Source: an uncultured Lachnospiraceae bacterium
GTDB taxonomy: Bacteria > Bacillota > Clostridia > Lachnospirales > Lachnospiraceae
DNA: 39,431 nt
NCBI GenBank assembly: GCA_902781505.1
Contig: CACZJL010000017.1
Location: 1-39,431 of the forward strand
Reading direction: 5' to 3'
Shown: positions 15,797-23,970 of the stretch, piece by piece
How positions within the stretch are numbered: the stretch's first letter is position 1
How the letters are laid out: every line of letters begins with the position of its first letter
Program-made: the position numbers and the translations under genes
The notes under the pieces: model-generated
Told to the model about the DNA's origin: nothing
The model's database searches: none
The model's input: the letters and a program-made list of their open reading frames with translations, nothing else

Positions 15797-17659
15797 ATGA
15801 AAAAAGTTTGGAGCAAAACCCGTGCATTGACGAGCGCAGTGACAATCTCTGCTGTTCTTGCAGCAACACTTGCAGGATGTGGCAAAAGTCAGGTAAATGA
15901 GAACATTCAGTCAGCAACTGTTGAGACAGGTGCACTGTCCCAGCAGGTTTCAGGAACAGGAACTCTGCTTGCCGATACGGCAAAAGAAGTGTCTGTACCA
16001 GTTGGTATTCGAATCAATAAGGTTCTGGTTAAGGAAGGCGATGAGATTAAGGCAAGTACGCCAATTGCGACGGTGGATCCCCTTTCCTGTCAGAGACAGC
16101 TTCTGACACTCAGAAAGGCAATTCAGTCCAAGCAGGAAGAGATTGATGGTCTTGATTCGGCAAGTGAGTACTACAGTCTTTCTAAGAGTGTTTACGAAGG
16201 AGAGCTTGGCAAATTAAAAGCCACCGAGTCTAAGTTAGAGGATATCATGAGCACGGGCATTATCATGTCCGATGCGGATGGCGTCGTAAATAAAATCAAT
16301 ATGGCGGAGAATAAAGATGTATCAAAAACCTCTTATTCCACAACTTCGGACTATTTAAGCGGAATGTCAGGCCTCTCTTCCTTAAGCTCTGTGATGAGTG
16401 ACGCAACCGGAATGGCAGAGCGTAAGGCGGAAGGTTCTTCCCGCGAAGCAGGTGCGCCGCGCGCAAGCTTTATGGCAGTTAAAGGTGCGCCACGCGCAAG
16501 CTTTATGGCAGAGACTGCAGGCCAGACCGATGCTTCTTCTCCCGCAGAAAAGAAGCTGATTCCAGGCACCGTGAATCTCTCTATCACAGCGCCGGTAGAA
16601 GGAGCGACTCCACAGAGCACATTAAATATTGATGAACAGGCTGGATTTACAGGTACGATTACCTGGAACCCTGCACCGGAAACCTTCAGTGCAGGAACGA
16701 CATACTCAGCACTTGTTGTATTAAAGGCGAAGGAAGGATATGCCTTTGCCCCAGTGTACACAGATATTCATGTAAATATTGATTCCTCCAATGCCGCGCT
16801 TTATTATCCTACGGATTCCGATGGTGATGGCAGTAATGATACATTATTTGTAATGGTGCCTTACCCGGCAGCACCTGTTGAGAATCCAAATCCGACACCG
16901 GCAATTACACCGGAGCAGATTCGAGAAGCACTTGCAGGTCTTGATCTTTCAACACTTGCTCCACAGGTTGATACAAACAGCCTGATACCAAGTGTCTGGG
17001 GCAATGCAGGTACTGCGGGAGACCTTTCAGCACTTGCCGGACTTTCTTCGTTAAACAAACTATCAAGTGTAGATATTTCCGGCAGCTCAACCTTCACAGA
17101 ATATGAGACAGCAGGAATCACCGTCACTCCAACGGAGCATATGCTTCTCAACGTCAATATTTCTGAACTTGATATTTTACAGATTGCAAAGGGACAGAAG
17201 ACAGACGTTACCTTAGATGCGGTTGATAATAAGACCTATCAGGGAACCGTTACATCCATTGCAGGAACCGCATCCAGTTCTTCTTCCTCAAGTGTGGCAA
17301 AGTTTGTGGTTGAAATCACTATGGACCGCGATGTGAATATGCGTGCCGGAATGAGTGCCACAGCCAAAATCACAACAGGAGAAGTAAAGAATGCACTTCT
17401 GATTCCTGTCGATGCGCTTCAGAACCAGGATGGAAGACTCTTTGTTTACACAAAGAAGGATGATAAGGGCAACTTAAGCGAGGAAAAGGAAATTACAACC
17501 GGATACTCAAATTCCGAAAAGGTACAGGTGACTGCAGGGCTTACAGCTGGCGACACGGTGTACTATGAGAAGAAAAAAGTAGCATCGAATCCATTTGCCG
17601 AGATGAACAACATGAGTGATGATCCGTCTTCAACATCGACCACGAAGGCTTCTAAGTAA
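15797..17659 (+). CDS. MacA/HlyD-type periplasmic adaptor lipoprotein with a large Ig-like insertion
   Basis: Adaptor of a MacAB-like ABC export system, encoded just before the ATPase and permease. 620 residues. A lipoprotein signal (1-28) ends in LAGC with C28 lipidated. The first half-lipoyl/barrel strand region (about 60-95) is followed by helices (96-150) and the second half (about 155-172). A beta-barrel domain comes at about 436-530 and a membrane-proximal domain to 595. Between them, about 180-435 is an insertion with a duplicated nonapeptide GAPRASFMA (219-227, 230-238), an Ig-like domain (about 256-331, TVNLSITAPVEG to YTDIHVNID) resembling repeats of Firmicute surface proteins, an acidic DSDGDGSND stretch and Leu/Ser-rich linkers. 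The ribosome site is AAAAGGAG. Confidence 0.85.
   Translation: MKKVWSKTRALTSAVTISAVLAATLAGCGKSQVNENIQSATVETGALSQQVSGTGTLLADTAKEVSVPVGIRINKVLVKEGDEIKASTPIATVDPLSCQRQLLTLRKAIQSKQEEIDGLDSASEYYSLSKSVYEGELGKLKATESKLEDIMSTGIIMSDADGVVNKINMAENKDVSKTSYSTTSDYLSGMSGLSSLSSVMSDATGMAERKAEGSSREAGAPRASFMAVKGAPRASFMAETAGQTDASSPAEKKLIPGTVNLSITAPVEGATPQSTLNIDEQAGFTGTITWNPAPETFSAGTTYSALVVLKAKEGYAFAPVYTDIHVNIDSSNAALYYPTDSDGDGSNDTLFVMVPYPAAPVENPNPTPAITPEQIREALAGLDLSTLAPQVDTNSLIPSVWGNAGTAGDLSALAGLSSLNKLSSVDISGSSTFTEYETAGITVTPTEHMLLNVNISELDILQIAKGQKTDVTLDAVDNKTYQGTVTSIAGTASSSSSSSVAKFVVEITMDRDVNMRAGMSATAKITTGEVKNALLIPVDALQNQDGRLFVYTKKDDKGNLSEEKEITTGYSNSEKVQVTAGLTAGDTVYYEKKKVASNPFAEMNNMSDDPSSTSTTKASK
16451..16511 (+). 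repeat. Tandem duplication in the adaptor gene
   Basis: A 28-base unit at 16451-16478 recurs at 16484-16511 with one mismatch, period 33, so the frame is kept and GAPRASFMA is encoded twice. Confidence 0.9.
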
Positions 17660-17669
17660 GGAGGTTTTT

Positions 17670-18368
17670 ATGGGAGTTATTGAATTTCACGACGTTTCAA
17701 AGATTTACAATATGGGCGGGCAGATTCTGCGCGCCTTAGACCACGCCAATCTGATTATTGAAGAGGGAGAATTTGTCGGCATTATAGGTCCATCCGGCTC
17801 CGGCAAATCCACGCTCATGAATATCATGGGATGCTTAGACTTAGCAGATGAGGGCGAATACTATTTAGATGGGCAGGAAATCAGAAAGTATTCCGAAGAC
17901 CAGCTCGCCAAAATCAGAAACAAAAAGATTGGGTTTATCTTTCAGAATTTCAACTTGATTGGAAAGATGAGTGCTTACGAAAATGTGGAGCTTCCACTGA
18001 TTTATCAGGGGCTTTCAGGGGCGGAGAGAAAAGAACGAATTGAGGAGGCGCTAAACCGCGTCAGCCTGTATGACAGAAGACATCACAGACCGACTGAGCT
18101 CTCCGGCGGACAGCAGCAGAGAGTGGCGATTGCAAGAGCAATTGCAACGCATCCGTCCATCTTTCTTGCTGATGAACCGACCGGTAACTTAGACTCAAAG
18201 ACGGGCGGTGAGATTATGGAGCTGTTCCATGAGTTAAATGGAGAGGGGCATACGATTGTCCTGATTACGCATGATAACGGGGTTGCGCTTCAGGCAGGAC
18301 GCCGTGTATCCATCAAGGATGGACATGTAGGTGAAGCTGCGGATGACCTGGAAGAGGAGGTGGTTTGA
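17670..18368 (+). CDS. MacB-type ABC exporter ATP-binding protein
   Basis: ATPase of the MacAB/LolD family, energising export by the following permease with the upstream adaptor. 232 residues from ATG 17670; AAGGAGG sits on the previous stop codon. Walker A is GPSGSGKST (40-48), the Q-loop FQNFNLIGKMSAYENVELPL is the pattern of this subfamily, signature is LSGGQQQRVAIARA, Walker B LADEPTGNLDSKTG, then H-loop ITHD. The substrate (peptide antibiotic, bacteriocin or lipoprotein in relatives) is not evident. Confidence 0.95.
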   Translation: MGVIEFHDVSKIYNMGGQILRALDHANLIIEEGEFVGIIGPSGSGKSTLMNIMGCLDLADEGEYYLDGQEIRKYSEDQLAKIRNKKIGFIFQNFNLIGKMSAYENVELPLIYQGLSGAERKERIEEALNRVSLYDRRHHRPTELSGGQQQRVAIARAIATHPSIFLADEPTGNLDSKTGGEIMELFHELNGEGHTIVLITHDNGVALQAGRRVSIKDGHVGEAADDLEEEVV

Positions 18369-19579
18369 TGTTCAGACAGACATTAAAAATGTCCTTCACT
18401 TCGATTATTACCAACAAAATGCGCTCATTTCTGACAATGCTTGGAATTATCATCGGCGTTATGGCTCTGGTTGTTCTGGTATCAATCGTTGACGGAGCAA
18501 CAGGAACCATTACGGATTCGGTCAACAGTCTCGGAAGTCAGGCACTTCTTGTCTACGTTCAGGATGATAAGGGAGAGCCTATCACGAATAAAGACTTAAA
18601 GGAATGGGCCGGAACCGGTGCGGTTGAGCACATTTCTCCATACACACAGGCAACGTCCACTGTAAAATACAGTAAAGAGACAGGTTCAGCAACGACCTAT
18701 GGTGTCAATGAATATTACGATTCCATCGCGACGTTGAAGATGGCAAGCGGCAGGTTCTTTAAGCAGCCGGATCTTGATAATCACACAAATGTTGTGATTG
18801 TAAACAGGAACTTTGTAAAGGACCTGATGAAGTTATCCGACCCGGATTATGCGATCGGTCAGACGGTCATGGTAAATGGTTATTCGTTTGAAGTAATCGG
18901 TGTTTTAGAGGATAAGACAGCGGGCAGTTCTTCCTCTGATTCCATGATGATGTATGGTATGAACAAGTACACGATTTATGTGCCATATTCGACCCTTCTT
19001 CGCGTGTCTCCGATGGCGACAAGGAATATTAAAATGTTCAGCGTAGACGCGTATAATGATGATTTAACGGCAGCTGAGGATACCATCAACCAGCTGATGA
19101 TGAAACGCCTGGATAACGATGATAAAGCCTTTACGGTGCTGAACTTCCAGAATGTCATGGATGTCATGAATACCATTCGCGGAACCTTAAGCGTAGTTAT
19201 GGCAGGTGTAGCGGCCATTTCTCTGATTGTCGGCGGTATTGGCATCATGAACATTATGCTGGTATCGGTGACAGAACGAACAAGGGAAATTGGTATCAGA
19301 AAGGCAATTGGCGCTTCAAGACGCTCGATTATGCTGCAGTTTCTTTTAGAATCGCTGATGATCAGTCTGATTGGATGTGCCCTTGGCGTATTTATCAGCT
19401 TTATTATATTGCAGCTTGCAACACACTTGGCCGATGGCATGGCAACGTTCCCAATGCAGCCGGGGATTGTAACGGCAGCAGTGATTTTTTCTGTAGCAGT
19501 CGGACTCATTTTTGGCTTGTATCCTGCGAATAAAGCGGCTAAAATGAAACCAATAGATGCTTTAAGACACACTGAGTGA
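18368..19579 (+). CDS. MacB-type ABC exporter permease (FtsX-like)
   Basis: 403 residues. The MacB topology is clear: one membrane helix near the N-terminus (about 20-42, FLTMLGIIIGVMALVVLV), a large extracytoplasmic domain (about 45-270), then three helices with SVTERTREIGIRKAIGASRRSI between the first two. The start is ATG 18368, overlapping the ATPase stop as TGATG with GAGGAGG upstream; an adjacent TTG at 18365 is possible. Together with the adaptor and ATPase it forms a tripartite-like exporter of Gram-positive type. Confidence 0.93.
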   Translation: MFRQTLKMSFTSIITNKMRSFLTMLGIIIGVMALVVLVSIVDGATGTITDSVNSLGSQALLVYVQDDKGEPITNKDLKEWAGTGAVEHISPYTQATSTVKYSKETGSATTYGVNEYYDSIATLKMASGRFFKQPDLDNHTNVVIVNRNFVKDLMKLSDPDYAIGQTVMVNGYSFEVIGVLEDKTAGSSSSDSMMMYGMNKYTIYVPYSTLLRVSPMATRNIKMFSVDAYNDDLTAAEDTINQLMMKRLDNDDKAFTVLNFQNVMDVMNTIRGTLSVVMAGVAAISLIVGGIGIMNIMLVSVTERTREIGIRKAIGASRRSIMLQFLLESLMISLIGCALGVFISFIILQLATHLADGMATFPMQPGIVTAAVIFSVAVGLIFGLYPANKAAKMKPIDALRHTE

Positions 19580-19590
19580 TTTGATGCAGA

Positions 19591-19605
19591 TTAGTTACGG
19601 ACTAA
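19591..19605. promoter_or_regulatory. Small inverted repeat before glpK
   Basis: TTAGT, five bases, ACTAA. This is the only ordered element in the 50-base gap after the exporter permease; no terminator is seen there, so glpK may be co-transcribed with the exporter genes. Confidence 0.3.
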
Positions 19606-19629
19606 ATTACATAAAAGGAGGGGCTGGTT

Positions 19630-21126
19630 ATGCAGAAGTATATTTGTGCATTCGACTCCGGGACCACCAGCAATCGCTGTATTTTATTCGATGAGAAGGG
19701 GGAGATTGCCTCCGTTGCACAGAAGGAATTCAGACAGTACTATCCGAAGCCCGGCTGGGTAGAACAGGATGCTAATGAAATCTGGGCTACACAGCTTTCT
19801 GTTGCAGTAGAAGCAATGCAGAAGATTAATATTACAGCGAATCAGATTGCAGGAATTGGTATTACCAATCAGCGTGAAACAACCATTGTATGGGATAGGG
19901 AAACAGGAGAACCGGTCTATCATGCCATCGTCTGGCAGTGCAGAAGAACAGCGGAATACACAGACTATTTAGACTCACAGCACCTGACCGGATGGTTTAA
20001 AGAAAAGACCGGACTCATTGTGGATCCTTACTTTTCAGCAACCAAGCTGAAATGGATTTTAGATTCTGTGCCAGGTGTGAAAGAACGGGCAAAGAGAGGT
20101 GAACTGCTCTTCGGTACGGTTGAAACCTGGCTGATCTGGAAGCTGACCCGAGGAAGAGTACATGTTACGGATTATTCCAATGCATCCCGTACCATGATGT
20201 TTAACATTCACACACTTCAGTGGGATCAGGAAATACTTGATATGTTTGATATCCCTTCCTGCATGCTGCCGAAGGTCGTGAACTGTTCAGAGATTTACGG
20301 CGTGACGGATAAGAGTTTCCTTGGCGCTGAAATTTCAATCGGAGGTGCAGCCGGTGATCAGCAGAGTGCGCTGTTTGGTCAGACCTGCTTTGAAAAAGGC
20401 GATGTAAAGAACACCTATGGAACTGGCGGATTTCTATTGATGAATACAGGAGATAAGCCAGTTGAATCAAAAAATGGCCTGTTAACGACCATTGCGTGGG
20501 GCTTAGATGGCAAGGTTACCTATGCTCTCGAGGGTTCAATATTTATAGCTGGTGCCGCCATCCAGTGGCTTCGTGATGAAATGCATCTGATTGATTCCGC
20601 AGAAGATTCCGAGTACATGGCAAAGAAAGTTAAGGATACTGGCGGGTGCTTTGTGGTTCCGGCGTTCACAGGACTTGGAGCCCCTTACTGGGATCCGTAC
20701 GCGAGAGGTACCATTGTCGGAATCACCAGAGGTACGAATAAGTATCACATCATTCGTGCGACCTTAGAGTCTATGGATTACCAGGTAAATGATGTTCTTC
20801 AGGCAATGCAGGCCGATGCAGAGTGCAAGATTCATGAACTGAAGGTCGATGGTGGTGCAAGTAAAAATGACCTCCTCCTTCAGATGCAGTCAGATATTTT
20901 AAACATTCCGGTCATTCGTCCGAAATGCGTTGAGACAACCGCGATGGGAGCAGCCTATCTCGCCGGTCTTGCAGTCGGTTTCTTTAAAAATAAAGAACAG
21001 ATTGCAAGTCTCTGGGAAGCAGACCACATCTTTACTCCGGTAATCACGGAAGAACAGAGAGCAAAGAAAATCGCCGGCTGGCAGAAGGCAGTAAGCTACA
21101 GCTATAGCTGGGCAAGAGAAAACTGA
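19630..21126 (+). CDS. glpK: Glycerol kinase
   Basis: Phosphorylates glycerol to glycerol-3-phosphate with ATP in the cytoplasm. 498 residues, the standard length of this FGGY-family sugar kinase. Motifs: N-terminal phosphate loop [30 protein letters not shown] (substrate site); FGY-type core [28 protein letters not shown]; and C-terminal [13 protein letters not shown] and [19 protein letters not shown]. The ribosome site AAAAGGAGGGG is strong. No glycerol facilitator or glycerol-3-phosphate dehydrogenase gene is adjacent; a cobalt/nickel transporter follows. Confidence 0.96.
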   Translation: MQKYICAFDSGTTSNRCILFDEKGEIASVAQKEFRQYYPKPGWVEQDANEIWATQLSVAVEAMQKINITANQIAGIGITNQRETTIVWDRETGEPVYHAIVWQCRRTAEYTDYLDSQHLTGWFKEKTGLIVDPYFSATKLKWILDSVPGVKERAKRGELLFGTVETWLIWKLTRGRVHVTDYSNASRTMMFNIHTLQWDQEILDMFDIPSCMLPKVVNCSEIYGVTDKSFLGAEISIGGAAGDQQSALFGQTCFEKGDVKNTYGTGGFLLMNTGDKPVESKNGLLTTIAWGLDGKVTYALEGSIFIAGAAIQWLRDEMHLIDSAEDSEYMAKKVKDTGGCFVVPAFTGLGAPYWDPYARGTIVGITRGTNKYHIIRATLESMDYQVNDVLQAMQADAECKIHELKVDGGASKNDLLLQMQSDILNIPVIRPKCVETTAMGAAYLAGLAVGFFKNKEQIASLWEADHIFTPVITEEQRAKKIAGWQKAVSYSYSWAREN

Positions 21127-21180
21127 GACGACTAACAGAAGCGGCGGTAGATCTGTATGAAAAATAACCCCCCAGGTGGC

Positions 21181-21209
21181 TTGAAGAGTGGATACTATGA
21201 GACTATTCT
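21181..21209 (+). promoter_or_regulatory. Candidate promoter for cbiMQO
   Basis: TTGAAG (21181-21186), 17-base spacer, TATTCT (21204-21209), leaving a short leader before cbiM. I see no recognisable cobalamin or NiCo riboswitch in the 114 bases after glpK. Confidence 0.35.
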
Positions 21210-21240
21210 TAGTTTACTAGAAATCACAGGGGTGAATATA

Positions 21241-22254
21241 ATGCATATTCCAGAGAATTATTTAAGTCCGCAGACATGTGCTGTTATGACTGTGGCGATG
21301 CTTCCTGTATGGGGACATGCAATTTACAAAGTCAGAAAGGAAGTGAGCAGGGAGGAGATGCCACAGCTTGGCATCAATTCAGCGCTTTCTTTTGTTGGTA
21401 TGATGTTTAATCTGCCGATCCCGGGAGGGACAACCGGGCACGCGGTCGGAGGCACTCTTGCAGCAATTACAACAGGACCGGACGCAGCCTGCATTTCTGT
21501 CAGTATTGCGCTTCTGATTCAGGCACTGTTGTTTGGCGATGGTGGTATTTTAAGCTTCGGTGCGAATTGCTTTAACATGGCATTTCTGTTACCATATGTT
21601 GGATTCGCAGTATATCAGCTTCTTTTGAAGGCCTTCAAAGGAAAGAGAGAGGTTTTAGCAGCATTCTTAGCGGGTTATGTTGGAATTAATGTTGCAGCGC
21701 TTGCAGCTGCTATTGAATTTGGCATTCAGCCGGTTCTCTTTAAGGATGTAGCTGGACTTCCACTTTACTGTCCTTATGGTTTAAATATTGCGATTCCTGC
21801 AATGATGGCTGGCCATCTGACATTGTTTGGCGTAGCAGAAGGAATCTATACGGCAGTACTTCTTGCCTTTGTGAGAAAGACTTCAAAGGCAGGCGCTGCA
21901 GATGAGAAATCAGCTGCTGTTATGAAGGTGGAAAGAAAGCCACTTTACATTTTACTTGGTGTTTTAACAGTTTTTGTTCCACTTGGTCTTCTTGCGCAGG
22001 GAACTGCCTGGGGCGAATGGGGAGCAGATGAAATCGCTGAGATTTCACAGAATGGTGCAGTCTTAGGCTTCACGCCAGCTGGCCTGGCAAATGGATTCAG
22101 TCTTGAGACAATTATGCCTGACTATGCAATCGGTGCACTTCCTGAGTGGCTTGGATACATCCTTTCCGCTGTGATTGGCATTGCACTTTGCATGATTATT
22201 TTTAAGTTACTGAGCGCAGCGAAGAAGAAAAAGACAGACTTTGCCGCTGCTTAA
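21241..22254 (+). CDS. cbiM: Cobalt/nickel ECF transporter substrate-binding membrane component CbiM, with fused CbiN-like C-terminus
   Basis: Metal-specific S-component for Co(II) or Ni(II) uptake. 337 residues, mostly hydrophobic. The family N-terminus MHIPENYLSP fixes the start at ATG 21241: the free N-terminal amine and His2 form part of the metal site, so the 28-codon in-frame extension to 21157 is rejected. Characteristic parts are NFNLPIPGGTTGHAVGG-like sequence near residue 55 and FGDGGILSFGANCFNMA. After about residue 240, a segment with LLAQGTAWGEWGADEI and a last helix resembles the CbiN-like extension fused in many Clostridia, and no separate cbiN is present. Co versus Ni cannot be decided from sequence. 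Confidence 0.9.
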   Translation: MHIPENYLSPQTCAVMTVAMLPVWGHAIYKVRKEVSREEMPQLGINSALSFVGMMFNLPIPGGTTGHAVGGTLAAITTGPDAACISVSIALLIQALLFGDGGILSFGANCFNMAFLLPYVGFAVYQLLLKAFKGKREVLAAFLAGYVGINVAALAAAIEFGIQPVLFKDVAGLPLYCPYGLNIAIPAMMAGHLTLFGVAEGIYTAVLLAFVRKTSKAGAADEKSAAVMKVERKPLYILLGVLTVFVPLGLLAQGTAWGEWGADEIAEISQNGAVLGFTPAGLANGFSLETIMPDYAIGALPEWLGYILSAVIGIALCMIIFKLLSAAKKKKTDFAAA

Positions 22255-22278
22255 ATTAAAGAAAAGAGCTTTCTGATT

Positions 22279-23109
22279 ATGAACGAAGAAAAACTCCCGG
22301 ACTGGCTTACGCAAACGCAGGAGTACACGCCGGTACGAGATAGTGACAATTTCATAACCAAAAGCAGTTTAAAGTTCATGAAGACTTTATCCGCAGTCAG
22401 GGGCAGTTCTGTATCCTCAGACTGCGGAATTTCTGCGTCTTTGGGGTTTGTTCTCGCGATTGCGCAGATTGTGCTTATATCCCTTTCACAGAACTTTTAT
22501 TATGTCTTTATTTTACTGGCATTCGAACTGGTCTGTATGGCGTTTTTAAAGACGGAGCAGATGAAGAGATGTTTCTCTATGGCTTTCACTGCAATGCTGC
22601 TTACCGTAATCTTTATGGTTCCGGCTCTGTTTCTGGGTGCACCAAGGAGTCTTCTGCAGATTTCGGTCAAGGTATTTTTATCCGTTGGACTGATTGGGCT
22701 GTATTCTTCGGCTGTGCCGTGGAATCGGATTATCAGGGGACTTTTAAAGCTTCATGTTCCGTACCTGTTTGTACTGACGTTACAGCTGACGTTAAACTAT
22801 ATCTGGGTGCTGGGACAGGAGGCGTTAAAGACGCTTACTGCACTTCAGCTGCGGTCCGTTGGAAGAAATCGAAACAAACAGAAAGGGGCCGGCGGGGTTT
22901 TAGGTGTTACGTATCTTAAGGCACAGGACTATTCAATTTCGCTGTATGACGCAATGATCTGCCGGGGATTTGATGCAGATGTCGGAGGGCGGACACTACA
23001 TGGCGGAGGGAGGACGCGGCGCGAAATCTTTGCGAATGCGGCACTCTCCTTAGCGTTCTGCCTGAGTGTGGGGGCATTTTTGTATCTTGAATATGTGCTT
23101 AAGGCCTGA
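22279..23109 (+). CDS. cbiQ: ECF transporter transmembrane protein CbiQ
   Basis: The T-component that couples the CbiO ATPase to CbiM. 276 residues with about five hydrophobic segments and a soluble loop. The coupling motifs are LQLRSVGRN around residue 193 and DAMICRGFDAD around residue 225, matching the two Ala-Arg-Gly-type motifs of ECF T-proteins. The ribosome site AAGAG is weak, and the gene begins 24 bases after cbiM, so translational coupling is likely. Confidence 0.85.
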   Translation: MNEEKLPDWLTQTQEYTPVRDSDNFITKSSLKFMKTLSAVRGSSVSSDCGISASLGFVLAIAQIVLISLSQNFYYVFILLAFELVCMAFLKTEQMKRCFSMAFTAMLLTVIFMVPALFLGAPRSLLQISVKVFLSVGLIGLYSSAVPWNRIIRGLLKLHVPYLFVLTLQLTLNYIWVLGQEALKTLTALQLRSVGRNRNKQKGAGGVLGVTYLKAQDYSISLYDAMICRGFDADVGGRTLHGGGRTRREIFANAALSLAFCLSVGAFLYLEYVLKA

Positions 23110-23191
23110 GAACGCAAAAACTTGCTGAAGTCTGCAGGGGAGATAACGATCAAAGCATCAATACTCGATTAACGATAGAAAGGTCGAATGA

Positions 23192-23878
23192 ATGAAGAAA
23201 CCATTATTTGATTTGTCGCATGTCTGTTTTTCTTATGACGGTGTGATTGCCTTAAATGATATCAGTTTTTCTGTTGAGAAGGGCGAGACTGTGCTTCTTT
23301 GCGGGGATAACGGAAGCGGAAAGTCTACGCTTCTGAAGCTGCTCAATGGCCTGATTTTTGCAGAAGAGGGAAGCTTTGTATTTGACGGGGAAGAAATTAC
23401 CGCGAAGAAAATGAAGGAAGCTTTATTTTCAAAGAGATATCACAGACGGGTTGGATTTGTCTTTCAGGATTCTGAAAGTCAACTTTTTAACGGCAGTGTC
23501 AGAGAAGAAATAGCCTTTGGGCCGGAACAGATGGGACTCTCAAAAGAGGAGGTCAACCGTCGCGTGGAGGATTGTCTGAAGCTGTTTCATTTAGAGAAAC
23601 AAGCAGACAGAGCACCTTACCATTTAAGTGGAGGAGAGCGAAAGAAAACGGCGATTGCCTGCATTCTTTCGATGAATCCGGATGTGCTGATTTTAGATGA
23701 ACCGTTAGCAGGGCTTGACAGAAAGACCGGGGAAACGGTTATCTCACTTCTGATGCAATTGAAAAAAGCCGGAAAGACGCTGATTATTGCGACGCACGAT
23801 GACCGTATCATAGAGAAACTGGGCGGAAGAATCATAACATTTTCCGAGGAACACCGGGTACTCTCTGATATAGGATAA
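23192..23878 (+). CDS. cbiO: ECF transporter ATPase CbiO
   Basis: ATP-binding component for Co/Ni uptake. 228 residues, shorter than many CbiO/EcfA proteins, which carry an extra C-terminal segment. Walker A GDNGSGKST (38-46), Q-loop VFQDSESQLFNGSVREEIAF (typical of EcfA/CbiO), signature LSGGERKKTAIA, Walker B VLILDEPLAGLD and H-loop ATHDD are all intact. The ribosome site is GAAAGG. A single ATPase is encoded, so a homodimer is expected. The next gene has its own promoter region. Confidence 0.92.
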   Translation: MKKPLFDLSHVCFSYDGVIALNDISFSVEKGETVLLCGDNGSGKSTLLKLLNGLIFAEEGSFVFDGEEITAKKMKEALFSKRYHRRVGFVFQDSESQLFNGSVREEIAFGPEQMGLSKEEVNRRVEDCLKLFHLEKQADRAPYHLSGGERKKTAIACILSMNPDVLILDEPLAGLDRKTGETVISLLMQLKKAGKTLIIATHDDRIIEKLGGRIITFSEEHRVLSDIG

Positions 23879-23929
23879 AAATATCTGATACACACAAAAT
23901 AAATTGATTTTGAATACCGCCACTTATGG

Positions 23930-23964
23930 TAGAATGTAGATGTTTACATTTATCTTAGGTGGTG
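23930..23964 (+). promoter_or_regulatory. -10 box and palindromic operator of the ABC exporter pair
   Basis: TAGAAT (23930-23935) is a likely -10; no good -35 at ideal spacing. A perfect inverted repeat AATGTA-N6-TACATT (23933-23950) covers the expected transcription start, then ribosome site AGGTGGTG (23957-23964). The layout suits a repressor, such as MarR or PadR types that control exporters, but none is encoded next door. Confidence 0.5.
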
Positions 23965-23970
23965 TTTTTT

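Noticed and set aside
21157..21240. 28-codon N-terminal extension of CbiM
   Set aside because: CbiM needs a free N-terminal Met-His for metal binding, so MHIP at 21241 must be the start.
21127..21240. Cobalamin or NiCo riboswitch before cbiM
   Set aside because: The gap is too short for a cobalamin riboswitch and lacks conserved cores that I can recognise.
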